Position numbers and translations under genes: made by a program. This document shows positions 1 through 7,441 of a stretch of DNA of 38,582 nucleotides, piece by piece; positions within the stretch are counted from its first letter, which is position 1, and every line of letters begins with the position of its first letter. The notes beneath the pieces are model-generated. The model saw nothing but the letters and a program-made list of their open reading frames with translations. It ran no database searches and had not been told where the DNA came from. The DNA is from Fen-1038 sp042408355 (GTDB taxonomy: Bacteria; Chloroflexota; Anaerolineae; Anaerolineales; Villigracilaceae). The DNA lies in the NCBI GenBank assembly GCA_042408355.1, contig JBHORD010000182.1:1-38582 (forward strand). The letters run 5' to 3'.

Positions 1-420
1 GACGGCGCGCTCAGCCGCCGCGAGATCGAATTCACCGTCAGTGATTTTGACCCCGCAAAACAATTTATTGAAGCGCTCGGTTATGAAGTTATATTTCTTT
101 ATGAGAAATACAGAACGACGTATTCGGTGCAGACTTCAGAAATCTCGAGGGACCTCCTGCCTCCCGAAGTTCACATCATGCTCGATGAAACGCCGATTGG
201 CAATTTCGTCGAGATCGAGGGCGCGATGGATGCGCTCAAACCGACCGCTCAAAAACTTGGTTTGAATTGGGACGCGGCGGTCCCCGCCAGTTATCAGGCG
301 TTATTTCGACGCCTTTGCGAAGCGCGCAAGTTCGGATTCCGCGATCTGACTTTCGAGAATTTCAAGAACATCAACGTTTCGCCAGATGATTTGGGAATCA
401 TCCCGGCAGATAAGCGTTGA
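1..420 (+). CDS. CYTH-domain protein (class IV adenylate cyclase / CyaB-like), 3' part
   Basis: The reading frame is open from the first base of the window and ends in TGA at 418-420, so the 5' part lies outside and about 139 C-terminal residues are visible. CYTH enzymes form a beta-tunnel that binds triphosphates: adenylate cyclase class IV, thiamine triphosphatase or tripolyphosphatase. The visible part shows strands typical of the family: YEKYRTTY near residue 40 (a basic strand lining the tunnel) and HIMLDETPIGNFVEIEG near residues 59-75, where alternating acidic residues would coordinate the metal. The C-terminal helical part (YQALFRRLC) also fits. Which activity it has cannot be told from this fragment. 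A strong terminator follows at once (458-494). Confidence 0.75.
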   Translation, partial: DGALSRREIEFTVSDFDPAKQFIEALGYEVIFLYEKYRTTYSVQTSEISRDLLPPEVHIMLDETPIGNFVEIEGAMDALKPTAQKLGLNWDAAVPASYQALFRRLCEARKFGFRDLTFENFKNINVSPDDLGIIPADKR

Positions 421-457
421 AAATGAATCGTCTTCCGCCGCCCCATTGCCCGGAATC

Positions 458-494
458 AAAACAACGGAGAGGCAATCCCGTCCGTTGTTTTTTT
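458..494 (+). terminator. Rho-independent terminator after the CYTH gene
   Basis: An 11-bp perfect stem pairs 458-468 (AAAACAACGGA) with 481-491 (TCCGTTGTTTT), with a 12-nt loop and a run of seven T at 488-494. It lies 40 bases after the CYTH stop codon. Its A-rich left arm would also serve transcription arriving from the convergent emfourin-like gene. Confidence 0.85.
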
Positions 495-505
495 ACACTC
501 CAAAA

Positions 506-814
506 TCAGCGATATCTCCCGGTGCGCGCCAGCGCGGTGAGATGATCAATCAGCGGACGAAGTTTTTCCGGCACAACCGTTTCACTGACAACAACCGTAT
601 GCGTTCGCGGCGGCGAAGAAACCGTCAGGCTGTATTCAAATAGGTCTGCGCCGCGCGAGGCGGGTTCGATTTGCGCAGGCAAATCAAAGAAACCTGCATC
701 GTTTATTTTTTGTTCGAGAGCCGCCGCCTCATCCGGCGCAAGCTTCTCTAAATTCACGCGGGCGACCAGATTGATTCCGGCAAAGCCGCCGCTTCGAACA
801 AACTCGATTTGCAT
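506..814 (-). CDS. Emfourin-like inhibitor of the neighbouring M4 protease
   Basis: This is a 102-residue protein without signal peptide. Its N-terminal strand QIEFVRSGGFAGI matches the family of emfourin, the protein inhibitor of protealysin known from Serratia, where protease and inhibitor share a bicistronic operon. Further family-like parts are LAPDEAAALEQKINDAGFFDLP (a helix leading to a short strand) and the strand pair EYSLTVSS / THTVVVSE. The start codon abuts the stop codon of the M4 protease gene (TAA at 817-815, ATG at 814-812), so the two are translated from one transcript, probably with translational coupling. Its likely role is to keep the cytoplasmic protease silent or to bind it after cell lysis. 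Assignment rests on the motif and the gene pair. Confidence 0.8.
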   Translation of the reverse strand: MQIEFVRSGGFAGINLVARVNLEKLAPDEAAALEQKINDAGFFDLPAQIEPASRGADLFEYSLTVSSPPRTHTVVVSETVVPEKLRPLIDHLTALARTGRYR

Positions 815-1951
815 TTACGAACCGCCAAACAATGAACGGATCAGCGCGGCGGGCGCGGTCACGCATCCGCCGGGTTGAGGCTGAGGCTGAGGTTGAGGTG
901 CAGCGCCGGGGGTAATGCCCACGCCGATCCAGGCATTCTTAACCGCTTGTTGTTCGGGGCTGCCCTGACCATAAAGCTCGCCGGCAGTCTGGTACGTTAA
1001 ATCCGCCGCGCCCTGAAAATCAGTATTGCTCTTGAATTTATCGCGCGCCGACACATACCAGATCATCCCGGCCTTTTCCCACGCATATCCGCCAATGGCC
1101 ACCGCCGCAAGATAGAACGCGTGATTGGGAATCCCCGAATTGATGTGGACGCCGCCGTTGTCCTGCGTTGTGTTTACGTAATGCGCCATATCCGCCGGCT
1201 GTGGATCCTTGCCCAGCACCGGATCATCGTACGCCGTACCCGGCGCCTTCATCGAGCGAAGCGCAACACCCTTGACATTTGCCGTGAACAATCCCTGACC
1301 AATCAACCAGTCGGCTTGATCTGCGGTCTGATTGAGTTTGCGCTGTTTGACCAGCGACCCGAATACATCCGAAAGGGACTCGTTCAATGCGCCGGATTGA
1401 TCCTGGTAATTCAGGTTCGACGTATACTGCGTCACGCCATGCGTCAACTCATGACCAATCACATCCACAGAAATCGTAAAGCGATTGAATAACTGACCGT
1501 CGCCGTCCCCATACACCATTTGCTCGCCGTTCCAAAAAGCGTTATCGTAGTTCTGCTGATAATGCACCGTCGAGAGCAGGCGCAAGCCGTTTCCGTCCAG
1601 CGAGTTGCGCTGATAGATATCCCAATACAAATCGTAAGTGTCGCCTGCGCCGTCATAGGCTTCGTTCACCGCCACATCGCTGCTCGGCGGCTGACCTTCA
1701 TCGCGCACCTGCTGTCCCGGCAAACCGCTTCCGTTGTTTGCCGTATAAACGGTACGATGTTTTCCCGGCGCCGTGGCAGGCGTAAGATAGGCCACCGCCG
1801 ACGTCAGCGCCTGACGATGGCCGCGCAGTCCGCCCGAGATGCCAATGGATCGCAGCGCCACTTGTTTTTGTTCGGCGGTTCCATTAGCCAGTATGTTATC
1901 AAGCATATGCGGAGGAACGATGCATTGCAAACAATCAATATGGTTGTTCAT
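815..1951 (-). CDS. M4 family zinc metalloprotease, protealysin type
   Basis: The gene encodes a 378-residue thermolysin-family endopeptidase. The zinc site is HELTH at residues 167-171, the third zinc ligand is E191 in NESLSD, and the catalytic histidine is H269 in GGVHINSGIPNHAFY. The propeptide is short (about 50 residues) and begins with CLQCIVPPHMLDNI, the PPxxL-type motif of protealysin-like precursors. No secretion signal is visible, again as in protealysin. The C-terminus is odd: after the catalytic domain come four PQ units, a Cys and a hydrophobic end (ALIRSLFGGS). The start at 1951 is supported by AAAGGAG about 8 bases upstream. The downstream gene is its presumed inhibitor, and glutamate racemase lies 75 bases upstream. 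Confidence 0.93.
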   Translation of the reverse strand: MNNHIDCLQCIVPPHMLDNILANGTAEQKQVALRSIGISGGLRGHRQALTSAVAYLTPATAPGKHRTVYTANNGSGLPGQQVRDEGQPPSSDVAVNEAYDGAGDTYDLYWDIYQRNSLDGNGLRLLSTVHYQQNYDNAFWNGEQMVYGDGDGQLFNRFTISVDVIGHELTHGVTQYTSNLNYQDQSGALNESLSDVFGSLVKQRKLNQTADQADWLIGQGLFTANVKGVALRSMKAPGTAYDDPVLGKDPQPADMAHYVNTTQDNGGVHINSGIPNHAFYLAAVAIGGYAWEKAGMIWYVSARDKFKSNTDFQGAADLTYQTAGELYGQGSPEQQAVKNAWIGVGITPGAAPQPQPQPQPGGCVTAPAALIRSLFGGS

Positions 1952-2001
1952 TTGGCGACTCCTTTGGAATGAAACGCTCTGAGGATTGGTCTTGTGCTTT
2001 T

Positions 2002-2030
2002 ACTTTACTCTCTTTCACAGCAAAATTCAA
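2002..2030 (-). promoter_or_regulatory. Candidate promoter of the protease-inhibitor operon
   Basis: On the minus strand TTGAAT (2030-2025) is separated by 17 bases from TAAAGT (2007-2002), about 50 bases upstream of the protease start. The -35 box overlaps the stop codon of the racemase gene. Both boxes are imperfect, so the call is moderate. Confidence 0.45.
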
Positions 2031-2878
2031 TCGCTGATCTGTAACTGATTCTCCCTCAAAGCCGTGTCGCCCTGCCAGTACAGCGGTTTGACGACGCCGT
2101 TCTCCCCAAGCAGTTTTGGCAAAAGCGATTGGACAAAAGCCGCGTCGCCGGATGTAAAAAATTGAATATCGCCGCGCGCACCTGCGGGACGTTTCAACCC
2201 CTGCGCTTCGAGCAGACGTTTGGTCTGGCGCGCCACCGCCGGAGCCGGGTCAATCACCCGAACTTTTTCCCCCGCAATCTCCTGAATGAGCGGAATCACA
2301 AACGGATAATGCGTGCAAGCCAGGACAACCGTATCAATGTTTTTGGCAAGCATGGGACGAAGCGCGTCTTCCAAAATCCTGCGCGTGACAGTTCCATTCA
2401 AATCGCCTTTTTCGATTTGCTGAACCAGGCCGGCACACGTATCCTGGAGCAATTCAACGCCGCTGGCAAAACGTTCCACCACCGACGCGTACAACGCCCC
2501 CTGAAACGTTGCCGGTGTTGCCAGCACGCCGACCACGCCGGTTTCGGTATATTCCGCCGCAGGTTTGACCGCCGGCTCCATGCCGACAAATGAAACATCC
2601 GGAAAGGTTTGACGCAAATATTTCAAAGCCGCCGCCGAAGCCGCATTGCACGCAACGACGATGATTTTTGCGCCCTTGTTCAGAAGGAAGCGCGTGATGC
2701 CTTCAGAAAAATCCCGCACTTGTTGGAGCGGGCGCGGACCATACGGAACGTGCCCCTGATCGCCAAAATAAATGACCGGTTCTTCGGGCATCTGCTCGCG
2801 GATGGCGCGCAACACCGAAAGTCCGCCCACGCCGGAGTCAAAAACGCCGATTGGATTGTTCGAGTGGATTGGGGGCAT
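2027..2878 (-). CDS. murI: Glutamate racemase
   Basis: Cofactor-independent racemase that makes D-glutamate for peptidoglycan in the cytoplasm. The 283-residue protein has the family landmarks: FDSGVGGLSVL with D14, the first catalytic cysteine C77 in VACNAASAAA, and the second, C188, in LACTHYPF. The motif around C77 normally reads CNTAS; here the Thr is replaced by Ala (CNAAS), a change at a residue usually conserved in the active site. Length and the rest are normal. No Shine-Dalgarno sequence precedes the ATG; a -10-like TATGAT lies only six bases upstream, which suggests a leaderless mRNA. The protease-inhibitor pair follows in the same direction. Confidence 0.93.
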   Translation of the reverse strand: MPPIHSNNPIGVFDSGVGGLSVLRAIREQMPEEPVIYFGDQGHVPYGPRPLQQVRDFSEGITRFLLNKGAKIIVVACNAASAAALKYLRQTFPDVSFVGMEPAVKPAAEYTETGVVGVLATPATFQGALYASVVERFASGVELLQDTCAGLVQQIEKGDLNGTVTRRILEDALRPMLAKNIDTVVLACTHYPFVIPLIQEIAGEKVRVIDPAPAVARQTKRLLEAQGLKRPAGARGDIQFFTSGDAAFVQSLLPKLLGENGVVKPLYWQGDTALRENQLQISD

Positions 2879-2884
2879 TGCTGA

Positions 2885-2913
2885 ATCATAAAACGCAAAA
2901 CATAATTCGTAAA
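2885..2913 (-). promoter_or_regulatory. Candidate promoter of murI giving a leaderless transcript
   Basis: Minus-strand TTTACG (2913-2908), a 17-base spacer and TATGAT (2890-2885) end six bases before the murI ATG at 2878. Transcription would start at or beside the A of the start codon. Confidence 0.5.
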
Positions 2914-2940
2914 GACCGCCCTTTGCGTTTTATTTTCTCA

Positions 2941-2984
2941 CCTTACGCCATAGCGCGAGATTTTCTCGCACTTTCAGACGGCAT
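2941..2984 (+). repeat. Dispersed repeat with GCGAGA/TCTCGC stem, copy A
   Basis: Lies in the 172-base gap between murI and the amidotransferase-like gene. It contains GCGAGA TTT TCTCGC and by eye matches the minus strand of 32227-32178 at about 37 of 44 positions with one gap. A more divergent relative is at 33320-33403. It looks like a small dispersed intergenic repeat; no protein is encoded. Confidence 0.65.
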
Positions 2985-3050
2985 CTCAGCGCAAGCCTTT
3001 GTGGTTGCAAATGGTTTTTCGGTGAAAAACGGCGGAGCCTTTTTGTTCAA

Positions 3051-3764
3051 CTATTGACCTGCCGCTTCCACAAACCTTCTAAAAAGATTCCTTATCGGTT
3101 GTTGATCCGTCAGCCATTCGGGATGCCATTGCACAGCCAATCCAAATGGGTGGCCGGGTAATTCAACTGCCTCGACGAGTCCATCTGGCGCATGACCTGC
3201 GGCGCGCAGGGACGGCGCAATATCTTTCAGTCCCTGATGATGATGGCTGTTGACTTTGACAATCGGTTCGCCCAGCACTTCCGCGATACGTGTGCCTTCA
3301 TCCACCTTGACCTCATGCACCAGCGCCGTCCGCATGTTCCCGGGATAAGAATGTTCGAGCGCGTTCGGCAATTGATCGGGAATATGTGTGTAGAGAGTCC
3401 CGCCTAAACCGACATTGACCAATTGACAGCCGCGGCAAATTCCGAGGAACGGTTTGCCGTCTGAGACTGCGGCGTGGAGTATGTTCAATTCAACGGTATC
3501 CCGCTCCGGGTCCACGTCCGCGATGCGGGGATGCGGATCGCCCTTGAAATGCTCGAGAGAGATGTCGCCGCCGCCAGAAAAGAGAATCCCATCGAGGCGC
3601 GCATACAGCGCATCCCAGCCATCATTTGCAATCAATGAGGGAATCAAAACCGGAACGCCGCCCGCCTGCATGACAGCGCGCACGTAAGCCTGGTTCAACG
3701 AGACCGTTGTTTGACTGTATACGTTTTTGGAGTGGCTGGTTGTGATGCCGATAATAGGCCGCAT
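3051..3764 (-). CDS. Gamma-glutamyl-gamma-aminobutyrate hydrolase family protein (peptidase C26, PuuD-like)
   Basis: A 237-residue class I glutamine-amidotransferase fold. The nucleophile C110 sits in FLGICRGCQLVNV, the oxyanion region is GGGDI near 64-68, and the His/Glu pair is H214 and E216 in VQWHPEW. These form the catalytic triad of the C26 family, which cleaves gamma-glutamyl amides such as gamma-glutamyl-GABA or acts on related glutamine conjugates. The motif VNSHHHQ near 171-177 is also typical of PuuD-like enzymes. It stands alone as a free-standing hydrolase without a synthase partner. The substrate cannot be inferred from the neighbours. L19 lies upstream behind a terminator, so this gene is probably transcribed separately or by read-through. 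Confidence 0.88.
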   Translation of the reverse strand: MRPIIGITTSHSKNVYSQTTVSLNQAYVRAVMQAGGVPVLIPSLIANDGWDALYARLDGILFSGGGDISLEHFKGDPHPRIADVDPERDTVELNILHAAVSDGKPFLGICRGCQLVNVGLGGTLYTHIPDQLPNALEHSYPGNMRTALVHEVKVDEGTRIAEVLGEPIVKVNSHHHQGLKDIAPSLRAAGHAPDGLVEAVELPGHPFGLAVQWHPEWLTDQQPIRNLFRRFVEAAGQ

Positions 3765-3774
3765 ATTAAATCAT

Positions 3775-3809
3775 AAACCCTAAAGGTTTTCGAAGCCTTT
3801 AGGGTTTTT
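3775..3809 (-). terminator. Terminator after rplS
   Basis: A perfect 12-bp inverted repeat (AAACCCTAAAGG at 3775-3786 with its complement at 3796-3807) with a 9-nt loop. T-rich sequence follows on both strands. It sits four bases beyond the rplS stop codon and just before the next gene's ATG. A very similar stem occurs at 18888-18918. Confidence 0.8.
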
Positions 3810-3812
3810 CGA

Positions 3813-4160
3813 TTATTCAAACTTCTGCTTGAGACGAGCCGACTTGCCGGTGCGTTCGCGCATGAAGTAAAGCTGCGCGCGGCGGACTTTGTTATGACGC
3901 TCGACCACGACTTTATCCACGCGCGGCGAGCGCAGTAAAAAGGTGCGCTCCACGCCGATGCCGTTGGACGCCACGCGGCGGACCGTAAAGGATGCCTCAT
4001 TGCCGCCTTTGCGCAAACGAATCACAATGCCTTTGAATTCCTGAATGCGCTCGCGGTCGCCTTCCTTGATCTTCATGTGGACGTTCACAGTATCGCCCGG
4101 CCGCAGTTCCGGTATTTTTTCGTTTTTCTTAGCCTCGACGGCCTTCAACAGGTCTGTCAT
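3813..4160 (-). CDS. rplS: 50S ribosomal protein L19
   Basis: A 115-residue protein of normal length for L19, which sits at the 30S-50S interface. Recognisable parts are the N-terminal helix, the strand set IPELRPGDTVNVHMKIKEG and IQEFKGIVIRLRKG, then FTVRRVASNGIGVERTFLL and the basic C-terminal RRAQLYFMRERTGKSARLK. In many bacteria rplS follows rpsP-rimM-trmD; here it stands alone with its own promoter and terminator, 189 bases downstream of fabF. Confidence 0.97.
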   Translation of the reverse strand: MTDLLKAVEAKKNEKIPELRPGDTVNVHMKIKEGDRERIQEFKGIVIRLRKGGNEASFTVRRVASNGIGVERTFLLRSPRVDKVVVERHNKVRRAQLYFMRERTGKSARLKQKFE

Positions 4161-4229
4161 TTTTCGTTCTTCCTAACTTGGTTTGGTTTCGACAAGCTTA
4201 ACCCGGCGGGTTTCGTTTTTAGCGGGCGG

Positions 4230-4258
4230 ATTATAGCATGTGAGTTCACAATCCACAA
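4230..4258 (-). promoter_or_regulatory. rplS: Promoter of rplS
   Basis: Minus-strand TTGTGG (4258-4253), a 17-base spacer and a perfect TATAAT (4235-4230) preceded by TGC, which makes it an extended -10. It leaves a leader of about 65 bases before rplS. Confidence 0.7.
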
Positions 4259-4277
4259 GGCCGCGAAGAAAAATAAA

Positions 4278-4330
4278 CTTCACCACAGGGATCCAGAGTT
4301 TTTTCTCTGCGAACTTCGTGACTCTGCGGC
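4278..4330 (+). repeat. Remnant of a CACCACAG/CTCTGCG-type dispersed repeat
   Basis: The stretch from TTCACCACAGGG through CCAGAG, a run of T and CTCTGCG to GACTCTGCGG forms imperfect inverted and direct repeats. A related piece lies at 32287-32306, about 14 of 20 positions alike on the opposite strand. It fills most of the gap between fabF and the rplS promoter. Confidence 0.45.
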
Positions 4331-4349
4331 GCATCCCTTCTACAAATTC

Positions 4350-5585
4350 TCACTGATACTTTCTAACAGCCAATACCGCGTTATGGCCGCCAAATCCAAA
4401 AGCATTGCTGATGGCAAGGTTGATTTTCTTCTCGCGCGCTTTATTCGGGATGACATCCAAATCGCATTCGGGATCGGGCGTTTGATAATGAATCGTCGGC
4501 GGCAGGATTCCTTCGCGCACCGCCTGAACGCAAATGATGGCCTCCAATGCGCCGGTCGCGCCCATCATGTGCCCGGTCATGGATTTGGTGGATGAGATCG
4601 GAATCTTGTGCGCCAGTTCGCCGAACGCGCCTTTGACAGCGCGCGTTTCGGATTGATCGTTCAATTGTGTGCCGGTGCCGTGCGCGTTGATGTAACCGAC
4701 ATCTTCGAGATTCGCCTGAGCCGATGCCAACGCTTGTCGAATGGCGGCCGCGCCGCCTTCGCCGTTTTCGTGCGGCGCGGTGACATGGAACGCATCCGCC
4801 GTCGCGCCGTAGCCGGCCAGTTCCGCCAGAATGTTCGCGCCGCGCGCTCTGGCGTGAGATTCGGTTTCCAGTACGAGAACCGCCGCGCCCTCGCCCATCA
4901 CAAGACCGTCGCGGTTCTTATCGAACGGCGCGGGCGTCATCGAATAATCGTCGTTGCGGCGCGACATGGCGCCGAGGCGGTCGAAGGCGGCCACGCCAAC
5001 GGAAGTCACCACCGCTTCTGACGCGCCCGCCAGCGCCACATCAATCATGCCCGATTTGAGCATCATGAACGCCATGCCGATTCCATCCGCGCCCGACGCG
5101 CACGCCGAGGCGACCGAAAAGCACGGGCCCTTGATTCCGTGATCAATCGCCACCAGCCCCGCCGCGCCGTTTGCCATCAGCATGGGAATCAAAAACGGGC
5201 TGACGCGCCGCGGTCCTTCCTTATCGTTGGTCAGCACCGCCTCCGCAATGGACTTCAATCCGCCAATGGCAGATGAGATGACAATGCCAATGCGCGGCGC
5301 ATTGGCTTCGGTCACTTCAAGGCCGGCGCTGGCAATCGCCTGATTGGCCGCGACCGAGGCAAATTGCTCAAAGCGATCGCGGCGGCGCGCTTCCTTGCCG
5401 TCCATGAATTTTTCCGGCTCGAAGTTCTTCACTTCGCAGGCAATATGCACCAGCAAATTCGAATGATCGAACAACGTGATCGGTCCGACGCCCGAAACGC
5501 CGTTGATCAAATTCTCCCATGTTTCATTCACGTTCAAACCGAGCGGGTTGACCGTCCCCATGCCGGTGATCACAATCCGTTCCAT
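4350..5585 (-). CDS. fabF: Beta-ketoacyl-ACP synthase II
   Basis: A 411-residue condensing enzyme that elongates acyl-ACP with malonyl-ACP in type II fatty acid synthesis. The catalytic Cys is C162 in SVASACASGADGIG; the two catalytic histidines are H302 in NAHGTGT and H339 in TGHMMGATGALEA, with K334 in STKSMTGH. Length and motifs are those of FabF rather than FabB or FabH. It is the last gene of the moaC-moaD-moaE-threonine synthase cluster, starting 15 bases after the threonine synthase stop codon. No other fab genes or acyl carrier protein are in the window. Confidence 0.95.
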   Translation of the reverse strand: MERIVITGMGTVNPLGLNVNETWENLINGVSGVGPITLFDHSNLLVHIACEVKNFEPEKFMDGKEARRRDRFEQFASVAANQAIASAGLEVTEANAPRIGIVISSAIGGLKSIAEAVLTNDKEGPRRVSPFLIPMLMANGAAGLVAIDHGIKGPCFSVASACASGADGIGMAFMMLKSGMIDVALAGASEAVVTSVGVAAFDRLGAMSRRNDDYSMTPAPFDKNRDGLVMGEGAAVLVLETESHARARGANILAELAGYGATADAFHVTAPHENGEGGAAAIRQALASAQANLEDVGYINAHGTGTQLNDQSETRAVKGAFGELAHKIPISSTKSMTGHMMGATGALEAIICVQAVREGILPPTIHYQTPDPECDLDVIPNKAREKKINLAISNAFGFGGHNAVLAVRKYQ

Positions 5586-5600
5586 TTCTGCTCCTCAATT

Positions 5601-6644
5601 TTAGATTCGAACTTTATAACCAGAACCCGTCAGCACGGCAACCGCCGGCCCCGGGAGTTCCGGCAATGTTTCTTCCATTGCCCGCCAGACCAATGCGGAC
5701 GTTGGCTCTACATAAAACCCCAGACGTGCTAATGCGTCACGCCCGGGCAGGATAAACGCTTCATCCACCGACGTAAAGCGGCCTCCGCTTGCGCGCGTGA
5801 TCTCCACGACGGCTTTGGCGCGCAGAGGCGTGCGGACGCGCACTCCCTCGGCAAGCGTCGCGCCTTCGGTGACAAAACTCAATCCGGTGATGCCCATCGA
5901 AAACAAAGCCATCAACGGCGCGCACGCCGAAGCCTGGACTCCGATAATGACCGGCATTTTATCAATTTTTCCGGCGTTCAACAAAGCTTGAAAACCGCGC
6001 CCCATGCCAAGCAATAATCCGCCCTGACCTGCAGGAACGATGACCGCGCCGGGAGCGCGTCCAAGTTGCTCAACAATTTCATATGCACAGGTTGCGTAAC
6101 CCGGCAAATTGAACGGCAAATAGGCGTGGCTGGCATAAACCATGCCGGTCTGCGCGGCTTTGCGGACAGCCTCCGCCGCATTCGAACGCGGCCCAGCAAC
6201 TGGAATTATTTCCGCACCGTACATTTCGATTTGCTGTCGCTTCGGGCCAGACGCAGATTCAGGGACGTAAACATGCGCCTTGATTCCGGCGCGCGCCGCG
6301 TATGCCGCGAACGACGCGCCCGCGTTGCCCGACGAATCTTCGGCGGCTTCCGTCACGCCGCGGGAAAGGAGAAAAGAAACAAGCGCTGCTGTGCCGCGGT
6401 CTTTGAAAGAGCCGGTTGGGTTGGCGTATTCGCATTTGAAATACACTTCACGCCCAAAGGCTTTGGCGGGAATTAACGGTGTGTTGCCCTCGCCCAGTGA
6501 AACCGCCTGGTTTAAAGTTGAAGGTTGAAGGTCAAAGGTTAAAGGTTCAACATCATCGTAAAGTCCGCCGCAGGTTGGGCATTGATACGGCGCGCCGGTT
6601 TCCGGGTAGGGCCGTCCGCAATTAAGGCAAACGATTTTCATCAT
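5601..6644 (-). CDS. thrC: Threonine synthase-like PLP enzyme
   Basis: A 347-residue fold-type II PLP enzyme. It starts with a small zinc ribbon (CLNCG at 6-10 and CPTCG at 22-26), as in many archaeal-type threonine synthases. GNTPLI near 53-58, the PLP lysine K81 in NPTGSFKDRGTA, SSGNAGASFAAY near 104-115 and the glycine-rich GQGGLL support the call. Threonine synthase converts O-phosphohomoserine to threonine; related enzymes using other substrates cannot be excluded. Residues 35-46 (LTFDLQPSTLNQ) are encoded by a heptamer repeat array inserted between zinc ribbon and catalytic domain. The start overlaps the moaE stop by four bases (ATGA). Confidence 0.87.
   Translation of the reverse strand: MMKIVCLNCGRPYPETGAPYQCPTCGGLYDDVEPLTFDLQPSTLNQAVSLGEGNTPLIPAKAFGREVYFKCEYANPTGSFKDRGTAALVSFLLSRGVTEAAEDSSGNAGASFAAYAARAGIKAHVYVPESASGPKRQQIEMYGAEIIPVAGPRSNAAEAVRKAAQTGMVYASHAYLPFNLPGYATCAYEIVEQLGRAPGAVIVPAGQGGLLLGMGRGFQALLNAGKIDKMPVIIGVQASACAPLMALFSMGITGLSFVTEGATLAEGVRVRTPLRAKAVVEITRASGGRFTSVDEAFILPGRDALARLGFYVEPTSALVWRAMEETLPELPGPAVAVLTGSGYKVRI
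6511..6551 (+). repeat. Heptamer tandem repeat inside the threonine synthase gene
   Basis: About five degenerate copies of a 7-base unit, consensus AGGTTGA on the plus strand, run from AAAGTTG to AAAGGTTC. The array lies within coding sequence and is translated as LTFDLQPSTLNQ without breaking the frame. A second array of the same unit is at 7110-7145. Confidence 0.75.
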
Positions 6645-7132
6645 TCACCCGGTTTCGGAATATATTCACCCTCGACCCAAAAGTCGCCGTCCGGGCCGAC
6701 TTCTTTTTTCCAGATGGGGACAATTTCCTTCAAGCGGTCAATGCCATAACGCGCCGCCTCGAAGACGCCGCTGTCGCGGTGCGCGGCAGTGCAGGCGATC
6801 AACACCGTTGGCGTTTGCGGATACAGTTTGCCAATGCGCTGGACAATTGCGATTCCTTCGATCACCGGCCAGCGCTCGCGGATCTCCTCCGCGACCTGTT
6901 TCATCTTGGCTTCCGCCATTGGGATGTATGCCTCGTATTCGAGAAAAGCCGTTTCGTGCACTTCGCCGCGTTTGGCCTGCGTCGAGCCGCGTCGAGATGT
7001 TTCGCCGCGCACCATGCCGGCAAAAATCGCCGCCGCGCCCGTGGACGGCAACGTGATTTTCGCCAGCAGGTCGTTCAAGTCCAGTTCGGATTCGGTAATC
7101 GAAAATACAGTTGGAAAGTTTGAAGGTTGCAT
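6641..7132 (-). CDS. moaE: Molybdopterin synthase catalytic subunit
   Basis: MoaE transfers sulfur from the MoaD thiocarboxylate to cyclic pyranopterin monophosphate, giving molybdopterin. The 163-residue protein has FSITESELDLNDLL at the start, then AAIFAGMVRGET, and in the C-terminal half HRDSGVFEAARYGIDRLK followed by PIWKKE, which holds the conserved lysines of the active site. The first residues (MQPSNFP) are encoded by a heptamer repeat, and no Shine-Dalgarno sequence is evident, so translation is probably coupled to moaD, whose stop lies 8 bases upstream. An extra stretch near residues 46-60 (SRRGSTQAKRGEV) lengthens one loop. Confidence 0.93.
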   Translation of the reverse strand: MQPSNFPTVFSITESELDLNDLLAKITLPSTGAAAIFAGMVRGETSRRGSTQAKRGEVHETAFLEYEAYIPMAEAKMKQVAEEIRERWPVIEGIAIVQRIGKLYPQTPTVLIACTAAHRDSGVFEAARYGIDRLKEIVPIWKKEVGPDGDFWVEGEYIPKPGE

Positions 7133-7145
7133 GTTAAAAGTTAAC
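7110..7145 (+). repeat. Heptamer repeat array spanning the moaD-moaE junction
   Basis: Units such as AGTTGGA, AAGTTTGA, AGGTTGC, ATGTTAA and AAGTTAA follow one another. The array contains both the stop codon of moaD (TTA at 7141-7143) and the start codon of moaE (CAT at 7130-7132). It belongs to the same unit family as 6511-6551. Confidence 0.65.
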
Positions 7146-7389
7146 CACCGCTCACGGGCGGGAACATGGCGACTTCCGCGTTTTGCGGGACGACCGCTTC
7201 ATCGAATGCGTATTCGCGATTGATGGAAATCAAAACGGTCTCCATGGCTTCCTTTAGATTGGGATAATCGCGCCCGATCTGTTCTTTTAATCCTTGTACA
7301 GTTGTATCGTTAGGAATTTCCAATTCGAGGGATTTTGTACCAGCGCGGTCGCGCAATGTTGCAAACAACAATACCTTTATATGGTTCAT
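7141..7389 (-). CDS. moaD: Molybdopterin synthase sulfur-carrier subunit
   Basis: An 82-residue ubiquitin-fold protein ending in PPVSGG; the terminal Gly-Gly is adenylated and thiocarboxylated, then donates sulfur in the MoaD-MoaE complex. The N-terminal strand IKVLLFATLRDRAG is typical. ATG at 7389 is preferred over a GTG one codon upstream because AGGAGG is followed by four bases and then this ATG. It lies 52 bases after moaC and 8 bases before moaE. Confidence 0.93.
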   Translation of the reverse strand: MNHIKVLLFATLRDRAGTKSLELEIPNDTTVQGLKEQIGRDYPNLKEAMETVLISINREYAFDEAVVPQNAEVAMFPPVSGG

Positions 7390-7441
7390 CACACCTCCTC
7401 AATTTTTGTAGGGACGCCGCGGCGCTGTGTCCCCACAAAAA

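Noticed and set aside
6511..6551. CRISPR or minisatellite in the threonine synthase region
   Set aside because: The unit is only 7 bases with no spacers, and the stretch is in-frame coding sequence.
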